A stretch of 38,976 nucleotides of DNA from JAHIGH01 sp964564035 (GTDB taxonomy: Bacteria > Patescibacteriota > Microgenomatia > Levybacterales > UBA12049). Every line of letters starts with the position of its first letter. Position 1 is the first letter of the stretch. A program made the translations under genes and the position numbers. The notes beneath the pieces were generated by a model. The model saw only the letters and a program-made list of their open reading frames with translations, was not told the origin of the DNA and did not search any database. This document shows, piece by piece, positions 9,091-17,107 of this stretch. Location: the NCBI GenBank assembly GCA_964564035.1, contig CAZLZN010000014.1, forward strand, positions 1-38,976. Reading direction: 5' to 3'.

Positions 9091-9120
9091 TTGACTTTTG
9101 CAGTAAATCCGTGCGAATAT
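9091..9120 (+). promoter_or_regulatory. promoter of the tail-anchored protein gene
   Basis: A -35 TTGACT (9091-9096), an 18-bp spacer and a weak -10 GAATAT (9115-9120) are seen. The predicted start near 9127 leaves a leader of about 22 bases containing AGAGAGGG (9131-9138), about 10 bases before ATG 9149. This contrasts with the leaderless layout of many other genes here. Confidence 0.5.
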
Positions 9121-9148
9121 GTATATGAAAAGAGAGGGAATTATATTT

Positions 9149-10264
9149 ATGAGTGAGGGAGGTAAGGATAACGGGTTTTCTGAGATTAAGCCGGTAATAC
9201 CCGCGCCGGTTGAGACTGCGGCAGAAGTTGAAAGGAGTACTCCGGATAAGAGTAAAGCCAGACAGGTTGAGGCTCCTTCGAGAGGCGATCCGGAACAAAA
9301 AAAAGAAGAGGACGATATCTTTTCGCTGGAAAAATCTTCAAAGTATTTTACAAATTTGGACAGAATTCATCCGCACATCAAGGAAGAGATTGAGAAATTC
9401 AAGGTTAAAATACCAGATAAAGATGGAGAAGAAAAAGATGTGTCTATATTGGATGTCGGAAATATGATGCTTAGCGAGTTTAGGCACATTCTTGAGCATA
9501 AAAAGTTTAGTCCGGAGCTGAGGCGCACAATAGGGGCCGCTGATAAATACCTGGAGCAGCAGAGGCTTACAGATGCAGGGCGAGAATTTGAGACGGAGCT
9601 TTTTAAGGGCCTGGGCGGAGGGAGTTTTCAGGCGGGCAGAGGAGTTTACGCGATGATGAGAGGGCTAAAAGGTTTTGTGTTTGAAGAAATGGACGGGAGA
9701 GAAAAAGGCGATATAAAGAGCGCCGCGCCTGAGCCTGCACCGGGGATGCCGGATACAGCAAAATTGAAAGAAGCCGCACAGGATCTATCGGAAATGACAG
9801 GACTGGATCAAGAAACTACGGAGAGTGTTTTGATGTCGGCTCCTATTTATAGCGGAGACGAAGCGGCGTTAAAGAGGATTGATGCTGACGCGCTTTTTTC
9901 AGCTCCTCTTACCGGGGATGAAGGTATAAAATCCGGCTCAGAAGCAGAGGTTAAATCGGGAGATTTATCTCCGGATGCCGGAGTCGAGGCGAATCCGCTG
10001 ATGTCAAAAAGCATACTCCCGGCGCCGTTGGGGGGAGGAGATTATAGTCAATATGATGGCGATGGAGATGGCGGAAAAGGAAAGGGTGTAGACGGCGACA
10101 GGCATAAGAGGCTTAAGGATTTTCTAAAGAAACATTTTGGCTGGCAGGCGATGGGAATCTATCTGCTTATGCTGCTGGCGCTGTATTGCGGCGCTGTGTA
10201 TTATACTGCACGGGCTCTTGAAGAGAATGCAGAGAGAAGCAGGGCGGGAAGGTCACAATTGTAG
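9149..10264 (+). CDS. hypothetical tail-anchored acidic protein
   Basis: The protein has 371 aa from ATG 9149. In-frame ATGs at 9119 and 9125 overlap or abut the promoter, whereas 9149 has a Shine-Dalgarno-like AGAGAGGG. I do not recognise a family. The N-terminal 80 residues are polar and Pro/Glu-rich. A helical middle is followed by an acidic linker and a Gly/Asp-rich stretch (GDGDGGKGKG). A single transmembrane helix lies at about 335-354, followed by a short basic tail, so most of the protein should face the cytoplasm. Its composition matches the 1510-aa protein and it lies next to the VirB6-like gene, suggesting the same surface system (inference). Confidence 0.75.
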   Translation: MSEGGKDNGFSEIKPVIPAPVETAAEVERSTPDKSKARQVEAPSRGDPEQKKEEDDIFSLEKSSKYFTNLDRIHPHIKEEIEKFKVKIPDKDGEEKDVSILDVGNMMLSEFRHILEHKKFSPELRRTIGAADKYLEQQRLTDAGREFETELFKGLGGGSFQAGRGVYAMMRGLKGFVFEEMDGREKGDIKSAAPEPAPGMPDTAKLKEAAQDLSEMTGLDQETTESVLMSAPIYSGDEAALKRIDADALFSAPLTGDEGIKSGSEAEVKSGDLSPDAGVEANPLMSKSILPAPLGGGDYSQYDGDGDGGKGKGVDGDRHKRLKDFLKKHFGWQAMGIYLLMLLALYCGAVYYTARALEENAERSRAGRSQL

Positions 10265-10281
10265 GCGAAAAACAAAATAAG

Positions 10282-10355
10282 TACTCCCGGAGGGATTTGA
10301 ACCCTCAACCTTCAGATCCGGAATCTGATGCTCTATCCGGTTGAGCTACGGAAGC
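10282..10355 (-). tRNA. tRNA-Arg (anticodon CCG)
   Basis: The reverse complement has acceptor GCTTCCG pairing with CGGGAGT, anticodon stem TCAGA/TCTGA with loop TTCCGGA (anticodon CCG), a canonical T loop TTCAAAT and discriminator A. CCA is not encoded. Confidence 0.93.
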
Positions 10356-10399
10356 AAAAACAGTTAGCTTTATTTTAACATATAGAATTTTTTTTCCGC

Positions 10400-10429
10400 T
10401 TGACTGAGAATGGCCTTATTGTTTAAAGT
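10400..10429 (+). promoter_or_regulatory. strong leaderless-type promoter
   Basis: A -35 TTGACT (10400-10405), an 18-bp spacer and a -10 TAAAGT (10424-10429) are seen, then six bases to ATG 10436. Transcription would begin at about the start codon. Confidence 0.6.
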
Positions 10430-10435
10430 AAAAGT

Positions 10436-11026
10436 ATGCCAGAGGAAAAGAAAGAGAAAGAAATCGCCCATCATGTCAAAAAGCCTGCAGTAGAAAATCG
10501 TTCTCCCGGGCATGACGATGAGGCTTATGATGTTAAGACGCTTCTTGAGTGGCGCGCCCCCGGCAGGCCATTTCAAAGGCATTCTAAAGAATATTATATA
10601 AATTTATTTCTGATCACGGTCGCTATCGAAATAATTATATTTTTGTTCCATCAATATCTTTTGATGATGGTAGTGTTGTCTCTTGCGTTTCTGGCTTTTG
10701 CTCTGGCTGTTATTCCTCCGCATATGTTTTATTATAAAATAACTACCGAGGGCATTCGAGTTGAGGATATGTTCTTTTTGTGGGATGAGCTGTATGATTT
10801 TTATTTTGAGAGACACAGCGGAGTCGAGGTGCTTAAGGTCGGTACAAAAGCATATTTTCCGGGTGAGCTGACACTGATGCTTGATGACGCAGTAGACCGT
10901 AAAAAATTAAAGGTAACCATGCTCGCTTTTTTACCGTTTAGGGAATATGTGAAGCCTACGATGACTCAGAAAGCAGGAGACTGGCTCGGCAGGAATTTCC
11001 CACTCGAAAAAAGTCCGAAAAAGTGA
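10436..11026 (+). CDS. two-helix membrane protein with cytoplasmic beta-rich domain
   Basis: The protein has 196 aa. A charged N-terminal tail of about 55 residues is followed by two adjacent hydrophobic helices (about 59-75 and 78-98, a hairpin) and a C-terminal domain of about 95 residues with beta-strand character (YYKITTEGIRVEDMFFLWDEL). This resembles membrane-tethered PH-like proteins, but no diagnostic motif proves it. The gene has its own promoter with a -10 box six bases before the ATG. It stands alone between two tRNA genes. Function unknown. Confidence 0.75.
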   Translation: MPEEKKEKEIAHHVKKPAVENRSPGHDDEAYDVKTLLEWRAPGRPFQRHSKEYYINLFLITVAIEIIIFLFHQYLLMMVVLSLAFLAFALAVIPPHMFYYKITTEGIRVEDMFFLWDELYDFYFERHSGVEVLKVGTKAYFPGELTLMLDDAVDRKKLKVTMLAFLPFREYVKPTMTQKAGDWLGRNFPLEKSPKK

Positions 11027-11076
11027 ATTTGCTTCGCAGGCTACTATAAAGTAAAATAACTTCCATATGATATAGC

Positions 11077-11149
11077 GCACCCGTAGCTTAATGGATAGAG
11101 CATTGGATTGCGGATCCAAAGGTTGTGAGTTCGAGTCTCACCGGGTGCA
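11077..11149 (+). tRNA. tRNA-Arg (anticodon GCG)
   Basis: The acceptor GCACCCG pairs with CGGGTGC and the discriminator is A. The anticodon stem TTGGA/TCCAA has loop TTGCGGA (anticodon GCG); the T arm is GTGAG-TTCGAGT-CTCAC. Most bacteria read CGU/CGC with ACG modified to ICG; an encoded GCG is less usual. A -10-like TGATATAG lies just upstream. Confidence 0.93.
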
Positions 11150-11289
11150 CATTCTGCAGAGCAGAATACTTAGAATTTAGAATTCAGAATGTAAAATTCA
11201 AAATTGAATTTAAAGTTTAAAATTATTTATTACTACCAAGCTTAATTTAGATTATTTAAAGTGAGACAAGTTGCGCATAACTATTAATT

Positions 11290-11374
11290 GGAGGGTTCGC
11301 ATAGAGGCCAATTGCGCGAGTTTCGAAAACTCGATCCCTTCCGGGATACACAGGTTCGAATCCTGTACCCTCCG
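11290..11374 (+). tRNA. tRNA-Ser (anticodon CGA)
   Basis: This is a class II tRNA. The acceptor GGAGGGT pairs with ACCCTCC and the discriminator is G. The anticodon stem CGAGT/ACTCG has loop TTCGAAA (anticodon CGA, decoding UCG). A long variable arm and T loop TTCGAAT are present. Confidence 0.94.
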
Positions 11375-11375
11375 C

Positions 11376-11430
11376 CTTCGCTCCGCGTTGCGGAGCTACG
11401 GCGGACACAGTCCGCTTCTGTTTTTTCTTT
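11376..11430 (+). terminator. tandem hairpins and T-run after tRNA-Ser(CGA)
   Basis: The first hairpin uses CTCCGC-gttg-CGGAG within a larger CGCC/GGCG pairing. The second, GCGGAC-aca-GTCCGC (11401-11415), is followed by a T-rich run TTTTTTCTTT (11421-11430). This is consistent with an intrinsic terminator between the tRNA and the convergent carotenoid operon. Confidence 0.65.
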
Positions 11431-11487
11431 CAGGGCAAGTTTGAAATAAATCAACAAGAAAAAGTTTACACGAGCGGTTTTTCGTTT

Positions 11488-11991
11488 TTATATTTTTCTG
11501 CTATCGTAGGCCCAGTGGAGGAGCGCCTGGCGCTGTCTTCTGCGGCAGTTCAGGTCACCGGGAAGGCAGTTTTGGGAAATTTGAGCAATATGTCTTTTCA
11601 TCGCTTTCCACCGCCTGATTTGTATGCTGTCGATTTGAGGAAGTCTTCGGCCCATGAAGTATCTGCAATACCACTGAAACCATCCCCGGGGGTCTTCAGG
11701 ATAAATCCAGCCCTTTTTGAGCCATACCGATAGAGGCTGGCTGGCATTGACCCCGAAATAGTTTAGAGTTGGATCGTGTTTTTCAGAGCATAATTTGGCA
11801 TGTCTGAACCAGTCGGCCGGGAATTCGGAGGCACAATCAGTCATGTATTTTCCTCCAAAAACTCCAAGAGCGAGCATTTCTTTGGGGGATAACTGCGGAC
11901 TGAAGAGCGGATCAAAATTTTTACCGGCCGGTTCTGTCAGAAAATATTCGTAATTTTTCTGCATTTTATCATTTACTATTATTTTTTTCAT
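11488..11991 (-). CDS. conserved hypothetical protein, last gene of carotenoid operon
   Basis: The protein has 167 aa. From memory of the family, it belongs to a widespread uncharacterised group whose shared signatures are visible: TEPAGKNFDP, MLALGVFGGKYMTDC, DPRGWFQWYCRYFMGRR and QRQALLHWAYDSR. It is soluble, rich in Trp, Tyr and Arg, with Cys residues at about 53, 68, 108, 142 and 149. Its start overlaps the end of the lycopene cyclase gene by 23 bp, so it is probably translationally coupled to it. The operon position suggests a link to pigment or membrane metabolism, but no function is known to me. The terminal half lies opposite a shorter plus-strand frame, which I reject. Confidence 0.8.
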   Translation of the reverse strand: MKKIIVNDKMQKNYEYFLTEPAGKNFDPLFSPQLSPKEMLALGVFGGKYMTDCASEFPADWFRHAKLCSEKHDPTLNYFGVNASQPLSVWLKKGWIYPEDPRGWFQWYCRYFMGRRLPQIDSIQIRRWKAMKRHIAQISQNCLPGDLNCRRRQRQALLHWAYDSRKI

Positions 11992-12667
11992 GGTGGTATT
12001 TGGTTTTGATATATTCGTAAAAAGACGTGGTCATGAGGAGAAGTATAAATGAATATATAAAGTCTTCAACAGGAATGGTCAAAACCCGCATTCCCGTATT
12101 AAATTCCGGGTTATAAATCAGGACGGGACGCGCTGTCAGGTAGTAATTGAATATAAAAGTCAGAGCAAATAACATCATTAGAAAGATATAGTACTGCTTA
12201 ATGAATAACAGCCTTGTTTTTAAAATATAGCCATCAGTAAACAGGATAACGCATAAAGCCAATAGTACACTTCCTGAATATAGTAAGTTAAGAGACAAGC
12301 AATACAGAGCTAACAATAAGGATGCAGTGATAAAAGTGATGTAAATAGTTGTTGCGTTATAAGGAACGGGTTTTCTCCGCTTCATTAAATTGACATGCAG
12401 GAGAAGGCAGGCAAAGGGTACTGTCAGGAAGAAAAGAATTTCTTCAACCGGGAGATTTGTGATTTTAATGCCTGTGATATATTTTTCGTTGAAGTCCCAG
12501 AATAAGCCTGTTGCAAAATGATCCCATATCAAGAACAGCAGCGCAGTCAATCCAATGGAGAAAAACGAAGGCAACAGGAGAGGTTTAACGGCTGTTTTGC
12601 TAAATATAATAACCAAAACCGGGCCGATTATTATCAGTAAATTAAATATCAGATATTCATATTGCAT
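11969..12667 (-). CDS. crtYcd: fused heterodimer-type lycopene beta-cyclase (CrtYc-CrtYd)
   Basis: The protein has 232 aa and six or seven hydrophobic helices. It contains two lycopene-cyclase domain repeats: residues 1-95 with PVEEILFFLTVPFACLL (73-89), and the second half with IPVEDFIYSFILLL (198-211). In actinobacteria and myxobacteria these are separate CrtYc and CrtYd subunits of about 110 aa; fused versions occur in Bacteroidetes and archaea. The enzyme cyclises psi-ends of lycopene to beta-rings in the membrane. Together with the CruF-like gene it suggests a monocyclic product (inference). The start overlaps crtB by 11 bp. The conserved Pro-Glu pairs are intact. Confidence 0.87.
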   Translation of the reverse strand: MQYEYLIFNLLIIIGPVLVIIFSKTAVKPLLLPSFFSIGLTALLFLIWDHFATGLFWDFNEKYITGIKITNLPVEEILFFLTVPFACLLLHVNLMKRRKPVPYNATTIYITFITASLLLALYCLSLNLLYSGSVLLALCVILFTDGYILKTRLLFIKQYYIFLMMLFALTFIFNYYLTARPVLIYNPEFNTGMRVLTIPVEDFIYSFILLLMTTSFYEYIKTKYHHEKNNSK

Positions 12668-13487
12668 AGAGCATGTTGCGTAAATATATTATGAGAAATC
12701 TAAGCTTCGTTAACCGGATTTTTTCGTCCCAGATTTTTAAAGGGTTTTTGTATATCTTTTTTGCCAAGGCCAGATATAGGGCTGCCGACAAAATGATCGG
12801 CTTTCGGTAGGTTTTTGGAATTATTTTGAAGCCCTGTTTTGATTCCTGAAGTATTTTTATGGCTCTTTCCAGTTCGAACCTGATAAGTTTTTCGAATTTG
12901 GTCTTGTCAAAATTTTCATGGAGGGGATAAATGTGTCCCAGGCCGAATTTTTTGATGTCTTCTTCGGGAATATATATTCTGTTCATGAGGTAGTCCTCTT
13001 TGATGTCGCGGATAATATTTATGAGCTGCATGGCGCGTCCAAGAGCGCGGGCATATGCGGCCGAGGAATCCGAGAGCCCCATGATCTTTGCCATCATCAG
13101 GCCTACTATATCAGCGACGCCGTAAATGTATTTCTCCAGATCCTTATAGGTTTTTATATTTATTTTATCCTCAATATCCTCACCGAGTGTTTTGAAGAAG
13201 TCGCTGACCCATTTTTGGTCAAAGGAATATTTTTGGTGGAGTTTGATATAGGCGTCGATAAATGTGTCGCCGGTTTTTTTACCGCTGTCAAGACTTGAGA
13301 GGGTTTTGTTTTTGAAGTTTTGAAAAAGAGACATGTCTTTGATCGTATCCGCAAGCTCGTCCGAGTAGCGCAGGAAAGCGTAGAGTGCATAAATGTCGCT
13401 TCTGATATTCCGGGGAAAAAGAAGTGCTGCCCAATAGAAAGACGTGGAATAATATTTTGTGATTTGCGCAAAGTTTTTATTGTCCAT
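12657..13487 (-). CDS. crtB: phytoene synthase
   Basis: The protein has 276 aa, slightly shorter than typical CrtB (about 300). It condenses two GGPP to 15-cis-phytoene. Both Mg-diphosphate-binding Asp-rich motifs are present: D43-E-L-A-D47 and D161-I-K-E-D165, the latter in LINIIRDIKEDYLMNRIYIP, a squalene/phytoene synthase signature. The N-terminal YYSTSFYWAALLFP is also typical. A C30 diapophytoene or squalene synthase is the alternative. The neighbouring CrtI, CrtY and CruF-like genes favour C40 phytoene. It overlaps crtI upstream by 11 bp and crtYcd downstream by 11 bp. Confidence 0.9.
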   Translation of the reverse strand: MDNKNFAQITKYYSTSFYWAALLFPRNIRSDIYALYAFLRYSDELADTIKDMSLFQNFKNKTLSSLDSGKKTGDTFIDAYIKLHQKYSFDQKWVSDFFKTLGEDIEDKINIKTYKDLEKYIYGVADIVGLMMAKIMGLSDSSAAYARALGRAMQLINIIRDIKEDYLMNRIYIPEEDIKKFGLGHIYPLHENFDKTKFEKLIRFELERAIKILQESKQGFKIIPKTYRKPIILSAALYLALAKKIYKNPLKIWDEKIRLTKLRFLIIYLRNMLYAI

Positions 13488-14964
13488 AATATTTTTTAAT
13501 CAGTTTTGCCGTGATGCGAGCCGATATCAGACAGGGTGGGACGCCTACGCCCGGATTGGTAAATTGTCCGGCGTAGAAAAGGTTTTTGACCTTTTTGCTT
13601 TTATTGAGGGGACGAAACGGTCCTGTCTGCATGAGTGTGTGGGATATGCCGAATGCCGAGCCTTTGTATGAGTTGTACTCATCGATAAAGTCCCGGTGAG
13701 AATATATTCTCTTTACAATAATATTTTGCAAGAAATTTTCTTTTATAAGGCGCTGAAAGTGCTCCAATACATACTGCGCGGTTTTATTTCTAGCCTCATC
13801 GGAGTCATTTAATCCGGGGGCAACCGGTACCAAGAACATAAGAGTTTCCGAACCGCGGGGAGATACCGACTTGTCGGTCAGAGACGGCGCGTGGACGTAG
13901 TAAGAAGGATTTTCCGGCCAATTCCTGTCCGCGTAAACATTTTTGAAATGCTCCTCCCATGAAGAGTTGAAGTATAAATTGTGATGGGAGATGTTTTTGA
14001 GTTTTTTGTCTATGCCTAAATAAATTATCAGAGCAGATGGAGAAAGGGTTTTTTTGGACCAGTAAGATTCATTGTGGGTTTGGGCCTCAGGCCGGAGCAG
14101 GGCTGTTTCCGTGAAGCGATAGTCTATGTTTGATACTACAATGTCTGGTGTGTAGGATTTTTTTGATGTTGTGATTTGGGTTATATGCCCGTTTTTGGTT
14201 TTAAGTTTCGTAACAGGTTCATTATTCATAATTTTGACACCGAGCTCTTTGCAGAGCGATGCCAGCGCATGGGGTATTTTGTTCATACCGCCATCCGGAT
14301 AATAAATGCCGAGGTTAAAATCCGCATGAGACACAAGAGAGTAGAAGGCCGGCGTGTTGTAGGGTGAGCCGCCGAGGAAAACGGTTGTGAATTCGAGGAT
14401 TTTCTGGAGCTCTTTGTTTTTGAAGTATTTGGCGATTAGGGAGTGGAGTGAGTTAAAAAGTTTGAGCCTGGGGGCGTTGAGGATCAGCGGTATGTTCAGG
14501 AGTTGAGTCAGCGAACTGTAGTCAAGAAAAACCATTTCTTTCATGGAAGTCTCATATAAGTATTTGCTTTCCGTCAGGTACTTTTCGAGTTTTTTGCCGG
14601 CTCCCTTTTCGGCTTTCTCGAAAATATTTATGTTTTTTTCAGCATCAGAGCCTATTTCATAAGTATTGCCGGAGTCGAAAAAGACTTTGTAGTTGACCGG
14701 AAGACGGGTGAGCTTGTAATAGTCAGATGTTTTTTTACCGAAAAGAGCAAAATAGTCATCGAAAACCTCAGGCATCATATACCAAGACGGGCCTTTGTCG
14801 AAGACGAAGCCTTTTTCCTCATAGATACTTGCACGTCCGCCCACAAAAGAGTTTTTTTCAAGAATAGTTACATCGTATCCTTCTTTGGCAAGAAGCGCGG
14901 CGGTCGCGAGTCCGCCTATACCTGCGCCGAGAACGAAAACGGATTTTGGGTAAGAATGCGGCAT
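13477..14964 (-). CDS. crtI: phytoene desaturase (CrtI type)
   Basis: The protein has 495 aa. The N-terminal FAD-binding Rossmann loop is G13-x-G15-x-x-G18 with E36. It is followed by VGGRASIYEEKGFVFDKGPS, the CrtI-family substrate-side signature. The C-terminal motif YAGQFTNPGVGVPPCLISAR is the conserved carotenoid-desaturase FAD-binding end. It should convert phytoene to lycopene. Being next to crtB, it is the likely primary desaturase of the two paralogues in this operon. The ATG lies 4 bp after the cruF-like stop, with no clear Shine-Dalgarno, so translational coupling is likely. Confidence 0.9.
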   Translation of the reverse strand: MPHSYPKSVFVLGAGIGGLATAALLAKEGYDVTILEKNSFVGGRASIYEEKGFVFDKGPSWYMMPEVFDDYFALFGKKTSDYYKLTRLPVNYKVFFDSGNTYEIGSDAEKNINIFEKAEKGAGKKLEKYLTESKYLYETSMKEMVFLDYSSLTQLLNIPLILNAPRLKLFNSLHSLIAKYFKNKELQKILEFTTVFLGGSPYNTPAFYSLVSHADFNLGIYYPDGGMNKIPHALASLCKELGVKIMNNEPVTKLKTKNGHITQITTSKKSYTPDIVVSNIDYRFTETALLRPEAQTHNESYWSKKTLSPSALIIYLGIDKKLKNISHHNLYFNSSWEEHFKNVYADRNWPENPSYYVHAPSLTDKSVSPRGSETLMFLVPVAPGLNDSDEARNKTAQYVLEHFQRLIKENFLQNIIVKRIYSHRDFIDEYNSYKGSAFGISHTLMQTGPFRPLNKSKKVKNLFYAGQFTNPGVGVPPCLISARITAKLIKKYYGQ

Positions 14965-14968
14965 TTGA

Positions 14969-15565
14969 TTATTTTAACATATAGATCAGGATGACTATGA
15001 CCATGTAGGATATAAGTGTTGATAAAATAATAACGGAGTGCGGCTTGAGCTTTTTGTCTTTTTTGATTACAAAGTAGCCGCCCGCTGCAACTATGCCCCA
15101 GGTCAGGTAATTTTGAAGAGGAGCAGTCAGTATGCCGGAGTGTCCCGGCCATGTCCAGAGGCCTGAGGCAACGGCAAAAATTTCCAAAATTATATCGATA
15201 AATATGATCAAAAGTGAGGCGTAATACCATTTTGAGGCAATTTGGGTTGCCGAGGCTATGAGTATATACCAGGCAAGAGGGATGAAAAGCGGGACGCCAA
15301 ATAAGGCCGGCGACGAGACCGATTCTCCGTACAGGTAGTGACCGAAGGGAATTGAAGCTGCCAGGCCGATCGCTTCGAGAAGCAGAGTAAAAGCGGTAAT
15401 TATCAGGAACGAGGATGTGTTCGTCCAGAGAATAGAGGTTAATACCAGGTAGAAAATAAATAAAAGCAGTCCTGTATAAAATCCGAGTGATATTGATAAG
15501 AATTCCAGAACAGTGCCTATAGCCAGGAAGATCGCGATAGGAATATAAATTTTGTAAGGTCTCAT
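14969..15565 (-). CDS. CruF-like carotenoid 1,2-hydratase family (Caroten_synth) membrane protein
   Basis: The protein has 198 aa and about six hydrophobic helices. The region IPFGHYLYG followed by LFGVPLFIPLAWYIL (72-102), and later LWTWPGHSGILTAPLQNYLTW (136-156), match the pattern of the CruF/Caroten_synth family: a GVP-x-x-IPL-x-W motif, then W-x-W, Y/L-x-x-P-x-x-N and W. CruF hydrates the psi-end of gamma-carotene to a 1'-hydroxy end; archaeal relatives make bacterioruberin. The protein is shorter than many CruF proteins (about 250-300 aa) and lacks the Asp-Pro pair I associate with the second motif, so activity is less certain. The start overlaps the upstream desaturase gene by 4 bp (ATGA). 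Confidence 0.7.
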   Translation of the reverse strand: MRPYKIYIPIAIFLAIGTVLEFLSISLGFYTGLLLFIFYLVLTSILWTNTSSFLIITAFTLLLEAIGLAASIPFGHYLYGESVSSPALFGVPLFIPLAWYILIASATQIASKWYYASLLIIFIDIILEIFAVASGLWTWPGHSGILTAPLQNYLTWGIVAAGGYFVIKKDKKLKPHSVIILSTLISYMVIVILIYMLK

Positions 15566-17010
15566 ATGTTTTTTGAAATATAATTTGCCGCGAATTGTCC
15601 CGATAATGTGACCATAGGCATACCGGCTCCGGGCTGGAATCCTCCGCCGCAGTAGGCCAGATTCCTGAAGTTTTTTGATTTAATACCGGGAGGCAGGATC
15701 CTGGCGATCCTTTTTGATTCGTCGGGGCCAAAGAGAGAGCCGAGATAATTTCCGTGAGTGCTTGCGAAGTAGTCGGGGGTTTGAATTCTTTGGAAAATAA
15801 TATCTTTTTTTTGGATATCGAGCCGGTATTTTTTTAACAAATTCAGGACTTGGTTTGTGAGATTTTTTTCAATATCCGGCCAATTTTCTCCGGAAGCATA
15901 GGCGGGGATTACAACAAACAGGGATTCGCAGTTATCGGGCGCGCAATCGGGGTCTGTGGCGGAGGGTGTATGAATATAAAGAATTGGATTTTTGGGAAAA
16001 ACGCGTTTTTCATAAAGGTCGGAGTAGTAGTTCTCATAATCATCGGGAATGCAGGCTGTATGATGGGTCAGGCGGTTAATTTTTTTATTGATGCCTATTT
16101 GAAGACTGACGTATGAATAGCTTGGAGTGGGCGATGTGTTTATGTTTAACAGTTTATCGGTTTGGAATTTGTCTATCGCGCTTATGACTGCTTTGGGGTA
16201 AATGATAGAGCCGTCAGACAGCTCTGCGGATATGATATTTTTGTTTTGATGATTAATGCTGGTTACAGCGGTTTTAGTCATTATTTTAGTCCCTAACTGC
16301 GAGGCGCGTTTGGCGAGCGCTTTGGGGATCGAGCCTATGCCTTTTTCAGGGGTATATACTCCTTCGCAAATCATGATGTAGGGGATAAGCAGAGCGCCCG
16401 GAGCGACTGAGCGGTAGGTCTGACCGGTATATGTCGGGAAGCTATAAAGCCAGGCTTTTATAGCGGGGTTTTTGAACCATGAATCAATGATGTGTTTATA
16501 GCTGTTTATCAGGACAAAGTGCTCTAAAAATCGGAGCAGGCGAGGATCTGCGAGTTCCAGGGCAGATGAATATGAGCGGGAAAAAAATGTTTTTTTGACG
16601 ACCGGGTAGAGTTTTTCTCCGAGAGCAAATAATTTTTCGAAACCAGGTACGTCAGACGGGGCATATTGCTTGATCTTTTTCAGGAAGTCAGCTTTGCCGG
16701 AGGGCAAAGTAACGGATTTCCCATTCTCGGGAATTAGTGAGAATACGGGGTCGAGTTTGTCGAATTTGAGATAATCCGCAATGTCAGCGCCGGTCGATCT
16801 GAAAAGGTCTTCGTACACCCATTTCATGATGCATATTGAAGGGCCGGGGTCAAAGGTAAAGCCTTTTTGAGAAACGGGTGCGGCCTTGCCGCCGATCGCG
16901 CTTTGTTTTTCGATAAGGATAGTTTTGAGATTTTGATTGGATGCCGTTACGGCTGCGGCGAGGCCTGCAATACCGCCGCCTATTATAAGTATATCGCAGT
17001 CACGTTTCAT
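15562..17010 (-). CDS. second CrtI-family desaturase, CrtD-like
   Basis: The protein has 482 aa. The N-terminal FAD loop is G11-G-G-I-A-G16 with E34, followed by IGGKAAPVSQKGFTFDPGPS. The C-terminal end YCGGGFQPGAGMPMVTLSGQ is the carotenoid-desaturase signature. It is clearly paralogous to crtI in the same operon. Being the first gene and coupled to the CruF-like hydratase gene, it is best read as CrtD, the 3',4'-desaturase that acts on 1'-hydroxylated carotenoids. In Bacteroidetes, CruF plus CrtD act together toward saproxanthin or flexixanthin. Alternatives are a split CrtIa/CrtIb pair as in Myxococcus, or an isomerase-like CrtI homologue. The family is certain, the step is inferred. Confidence 0.75.
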   Translation of the reverse strand: MKRDCDILIIGGGIAGLAAAVTASNQNLKTILIEKQSAIGGKAAPVSQKGFTFDPGPSICIMKWVYEDLFRSTGADIADYLKFDKLDPVFSLIPENGKSVTLPSGKADFLKKIKQYAPSDVPGFEKLFALGEKLYPVVKKTFFSRSYSSALELADPRLLRFLEHFVLINSYKHIIDSWFKNPAIKAWLYSFPTYTGQTYRSVAPGALLIPYIMICEGVYTPEKGIGSIPKALAKRASQLGTKIMTKTAVTSINHQNKNIISAELSDGSIIYPKAVISAIDKFQTDKLLNINTSPTPSYSYVSLQIGINKKINRLTHHTACIPDDYENYYSDLYEKRVFPKNPILYIHTPSATDPDCAPDNCESLFVVIPAYASGENWPDIEKNLTNQVLNLLKKYRLDIQKKDIIFQRIQTPDYFASTHGNYLGSLFGPDESKRIARILPPGIKSKNFRNLAYCGGGFQPGAGMPMVTLSGQFAANYISKNI

Positions 17011-17020
17011 TATTTAGCAC

Positions 17021-17029
17021 ATTTTAGCA
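17021..17029 (-). promoter_or_regulatory. extended -10 promoter of the carotenoid operon
   Basis: On the minus strand TGC-TAAAAT (17029-17021) forms an extended -10 box. It ends ten bases before the ATG of the CrtD-like gene, so the leader would be about three bases. No light- or vitamin B12-responsive operator is recognisable. Confidence 0.5.
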
Positions 17030-17107
17030 TAATATGCCTGAGTTATATGTGATTTATTTCAGACGAATCTGATGCTTTTTTGCAGGACGATAAAAAAAGC
17101 CAGCTGG

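Noticed and set aside
14916..15731. 271-aa minus-strand ORF
   Set aside because: It overlaps the cruF-like and crtI-family genes in another frame and its composition is not protein-like. The cruF-like frame carries family motifs and overlaps its neighbour by 4 bp.
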